Positions 61,906 to 64,000 of a DNA stretch of 64,000 nt are shown piece after piece. The position numbers and the translations under genes were made by a program. The stretch covers positions 17,174,001 to 17,238,000 of the forward strand of contig OY992835.1 of assembly GCA_963921425.1 (NCBI GenBank). The letters run 5' to 3'. Source of the DNA: Dryas octopetala (Eukaryota > Streptophyta > Magnoliopsida > Rosales > Rosaceae). The notes below the pieces were generated by a model. That model was not told where the DNA came from and made no database searches. It worked only from the letters and a program-made list of their open reading frames with translations. How positions within the stretch are numbered: position 1 is the stretch's first letter; each line of letters begins with the position of its first letter.

Positions 61906-63536
61906 GGCTCAATTACAATTTATCCCTACGAACTATATGAGTGATTTCAGGATGGTCCATTAATAAAAAAAAAATTTCAAACGCATCCATCAATTAAGCG
62001 AAAACATGAAAAATGACGGAAACCGTCAATAGAACCGTTAGTTGCCCACGTGGTTTTGTTGACTCATGTTTTTTAACGAAGTGGCTGCCACATATTTACC
62101 ATAGGAACAGAAAAATAATAAAAACATTTTATAATATTAAAAACTAAAACTAAAATATAAAAAATCAAAAACTACAAACTACAAACTTTCCCCACCTCCA
62201 AATCCCATCCTTCTCCTGTGCATCTGCCAGAAAAAAAAAAAAAAAATTCTCCTTCTTCCTCCTCCTCCTCCTTCTTCTTCCCCCACACAACCACATTTTC
62301 TCTCTCCTTCCCTCTTTTCTCTCCCTCTCTCTCTTCCTCTCTCTCTTTCTCTTACTTTCCCTTTGTCCTTCCTCGTCTCTCTGTCTTCGCACCATTGCTG
62401 AGTTGCCGCCTCCAGATCAGAGGTCGTTCATATCTGTTGAGATGAGAACAATGAAAGAGGGGAAGAGAGAGAGACGACATTGCCAACCTCCAGTTCCTAA
62501 TAAGGTTGTTCATATATGATGCAAAGCTTAGCAGTGCCGCCATCGCCAAATCCGTCGCGGTCATGGAGGTCGACCATGCCAACGCCTCCCTTCCTCTCTC
62601 TCTCTCTCTCTTCCTCTCTTTCATTGTTCTCTGGGTTTTTATTTGAGTTTAGGTTTTGAACAATTTGGACATATTTTGCACAATTTCATTGTTCTATTTC
62701 TTTCTATTTTTGTGTTCTTGTTCAATTTTAATATGGAACCAAAAACCCAATGGAAAGAAAACCCACTTGTGATAAAACGATATACATTCAACAATAGAAA
62801 TTAAAAAACCCTGAAACGTTGTTGTTGGTGGATAGAGTTGGGGTTTTGGTTCTGACTTGTGCTCGGTAGTTTTGGCGGTGTCGGTGGTGGTTTTGGATGT
62901 GGGTGGTCGCGGATCAGGTTATAGAACCTTGGTGGAGTTGTTCTCGGTGGGTTGGGCGATGGCAATTCATACAGAAGAGAACTTTTGTTGCAAATGGTTC
63001 TAAAGGTTTGGGGCCGTTCTTTGTGGTACTGTTGAGGGGGAGGGGGAATGGGAGTGGCTCGAGTGGGTGTGGGTGTGATATGCAGAGGGTGTGATATGCA
63101 GAGAGTGTGAGTGGGTGTGAGTGGGTGGGTGGGTGGGTGGGTGGGTGGTGGGTGGTGGGTATGTGTATGAGTGGCTGAAGAAAAAGAAGAAGGAGGAGGG
63201 AGGAAGAAATCGGTGGCCATGGGGTTGCTGTAGCCTGTAGGTGGAAGAAGAATAAAAGAATATTTAATTGTTTTTTTTTTTTGGCATGGCTTGAGGTGAG
63301 GGAACTTTTTTTCTTTTGTTTTTATAATTTTTTTATAATTTTTATCTTTACGTGGCATTTCACATCATTAAAAAAATCCACGTGGCACTTCATGCTGGCA
63401 CTTAACGGAAAAGTTGATGGAAATACTAACATTGCATGATTTTCGAGAGTTGGTGGATGCACTTAAAAGATTTTTTTGTTTGTGGACCATCCTGAAATCA
63501 CTCCTATAGTTCGTAGGGGTAAATTATAATTGAGCT
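61906..63536. mobile_element. Long-TIR Mutator-like element with gene-like interior
   Basis: 1,631 bp with a perfect 9-bp duplication AAAATTAAA (61,897-61,905 and 63,537-63,545). The terminal repeats are long (about 90 bases): GGCTCAATTACAATTTATCC on the left versus AGCTCAATTATAATTTACCC on the complement of the right, both continuing GTGATTTCAGGATGGTCC. The interior is compositionally foreign: CT-rich tracts (62,248-62,375), a GC-rich coding-like stretch (62,525-62,590), and a GGT-rich block with GGGTGGGTGGGT (63,115-63,150). No transposase and no protein I recognise. Confidence 0.85.
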
Positions 63537-63629
63537 AAAATTAAAACCCGGAAAGCCTGGTCCAACTCCAAATGGTATGTATTTTTTCATTTTGTAAGTT
63601 CAATTGTATGTGTTATCAACATAATGACT

Positions 63630-64000
63630 GATACGAGGGATTGCGATGAGCTGTTTTATAAGAGCTCTTAAATTAATTAAATAATAAATATTTTTAATCA
63701 CTCATATTTATTTTATTATCTAGTAACATGTTTTAAATTATTAACTCTTAAAAAAAAAAAAAAAAACCTCATCCAAATCCATTTTATTCATCGTCCTGTT
63801 TTTATTTCATCCGCCTACGAGTTCACCACATACTTTTTTAGGGTGTAGAATAGGATTGTGAAGGCTGCATGTTAGGTTTTAATTTTGAGATTTTAGGATG
63901 TCAAAATCACAAAGTTAAAACCTAACATAAAACCAAAAAATCATGTATCATTTGATTAATCTAAAGTCTCTTATAAAATAGTCCCTCACAGTTCCTCATA
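63630..64000. mobile_element. Inverted-repeat element (family D, copy 2), reaching the window edge
   Basis: The left end TACGAGGGATTGCGATGAGC pairs with the complement of the last bases TATGAGGAACTGTGAGGG. The interior shares GCATGTTAGGTTTT and ATCATGTATCATTTGATTAA with 25,606-25,998 in the same orientation. The right boundary coincides with the window end and cannot be confirmed. Confidence 0.6.

Noticed and set aside
62801-63358. 185-codon minus-strand proline/threonine-rich frame
   Set aside because: Produced by GGT/GGGTGGGT low-complexity DNA inside the long-TIR element; no domain.
1-64000. CRISPR arrays, bacterial operons, tRNA or rRNA genes
   Set aside because: None seen; the tandem arrays present are transposon-internal and lack spacer diversity of the CRISPR kind.

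Overview
This window is nuclear DNA from a flowering plant, almost certainly a eudicot and probably a woody rosid (the clade is a guess from overall flavour, not from a search). The evidence is: many short GT-AG introns with T-rich tracts, AT-rich intergenic DNA, plant-specific gene families (Alfin-like, BREVIS RADIX, plant NF-YA with a miR169 site, plant ataxin-2/CID) and a dense sprinkling of small inverted-repeat transposons. No bacterial, organellar, CRISPR, rRNA or tRNA features were seen.

Layout. (1) 1-12,701, plus strand: the 3' 31 exons (2,141 codons) of MDN1/midasin, the giant AAA ATPase of 60S ribosome maturation; the window cuts its 5' end. (2) 14,979-16,037, plus: an intronless mitochondrial carrier of the SLC25A44 type with a G-box/TATA promoter. 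(3) 17.3-19.3 kb: two abutting Mutator-like elements, the larger carrying a captured exon of a BAT1/GABA-permease-like amino-acid transporter. (4) 21,158-24,182, minus: an Alfin-like PHD-finger histone reader (258 aa). (5) 26,685-31.0 kb, minus: an NF-YA transcription factor (344 aa) with a miR169 target site in its 3' UTR and a long intron-bearing 5' leader. (6) 35,905-43.6 kb, minus: a plant ataxin-2 / CTC-interacting-domain protein (618 aa; Lsm, LsmAD, PAM2) with a solo LTR and a 248-bp tandem duplication in its introns. (7) 46.2-55.5 kb: gene-poor, with a 2.3-kb PIF/Harbinger-type element, a decayed PDAT (phospholipid:diacylglycerol acyltransferase) pseudogene, an inverted-repeat element with a small acidic ORF, and a MITE. 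(8) 57,005-60,709, plus: a BREVIS RADIX family protein (370 aa, two BRX domains). (9) 61.4-64.0 kb: three more inverted-repeat elements.

The genes do not form a pathway or operon; they are ordinary independent plant loci. The most unusual material is the transposon layer. Exact target-site duplications can be read for seven elements. One is a Pack-MULE-like foldback element whose left arm holds a foreign 60-codon exon with both splice borders, flanked by a 78-bp duplication of the arm. That element and an otherwise different MITE family share an internal 33-bp-period array of 20-bp imperfect palindromes. All exon borders are predictions from splice motifs and reading-frame continuity, not from transcripts.
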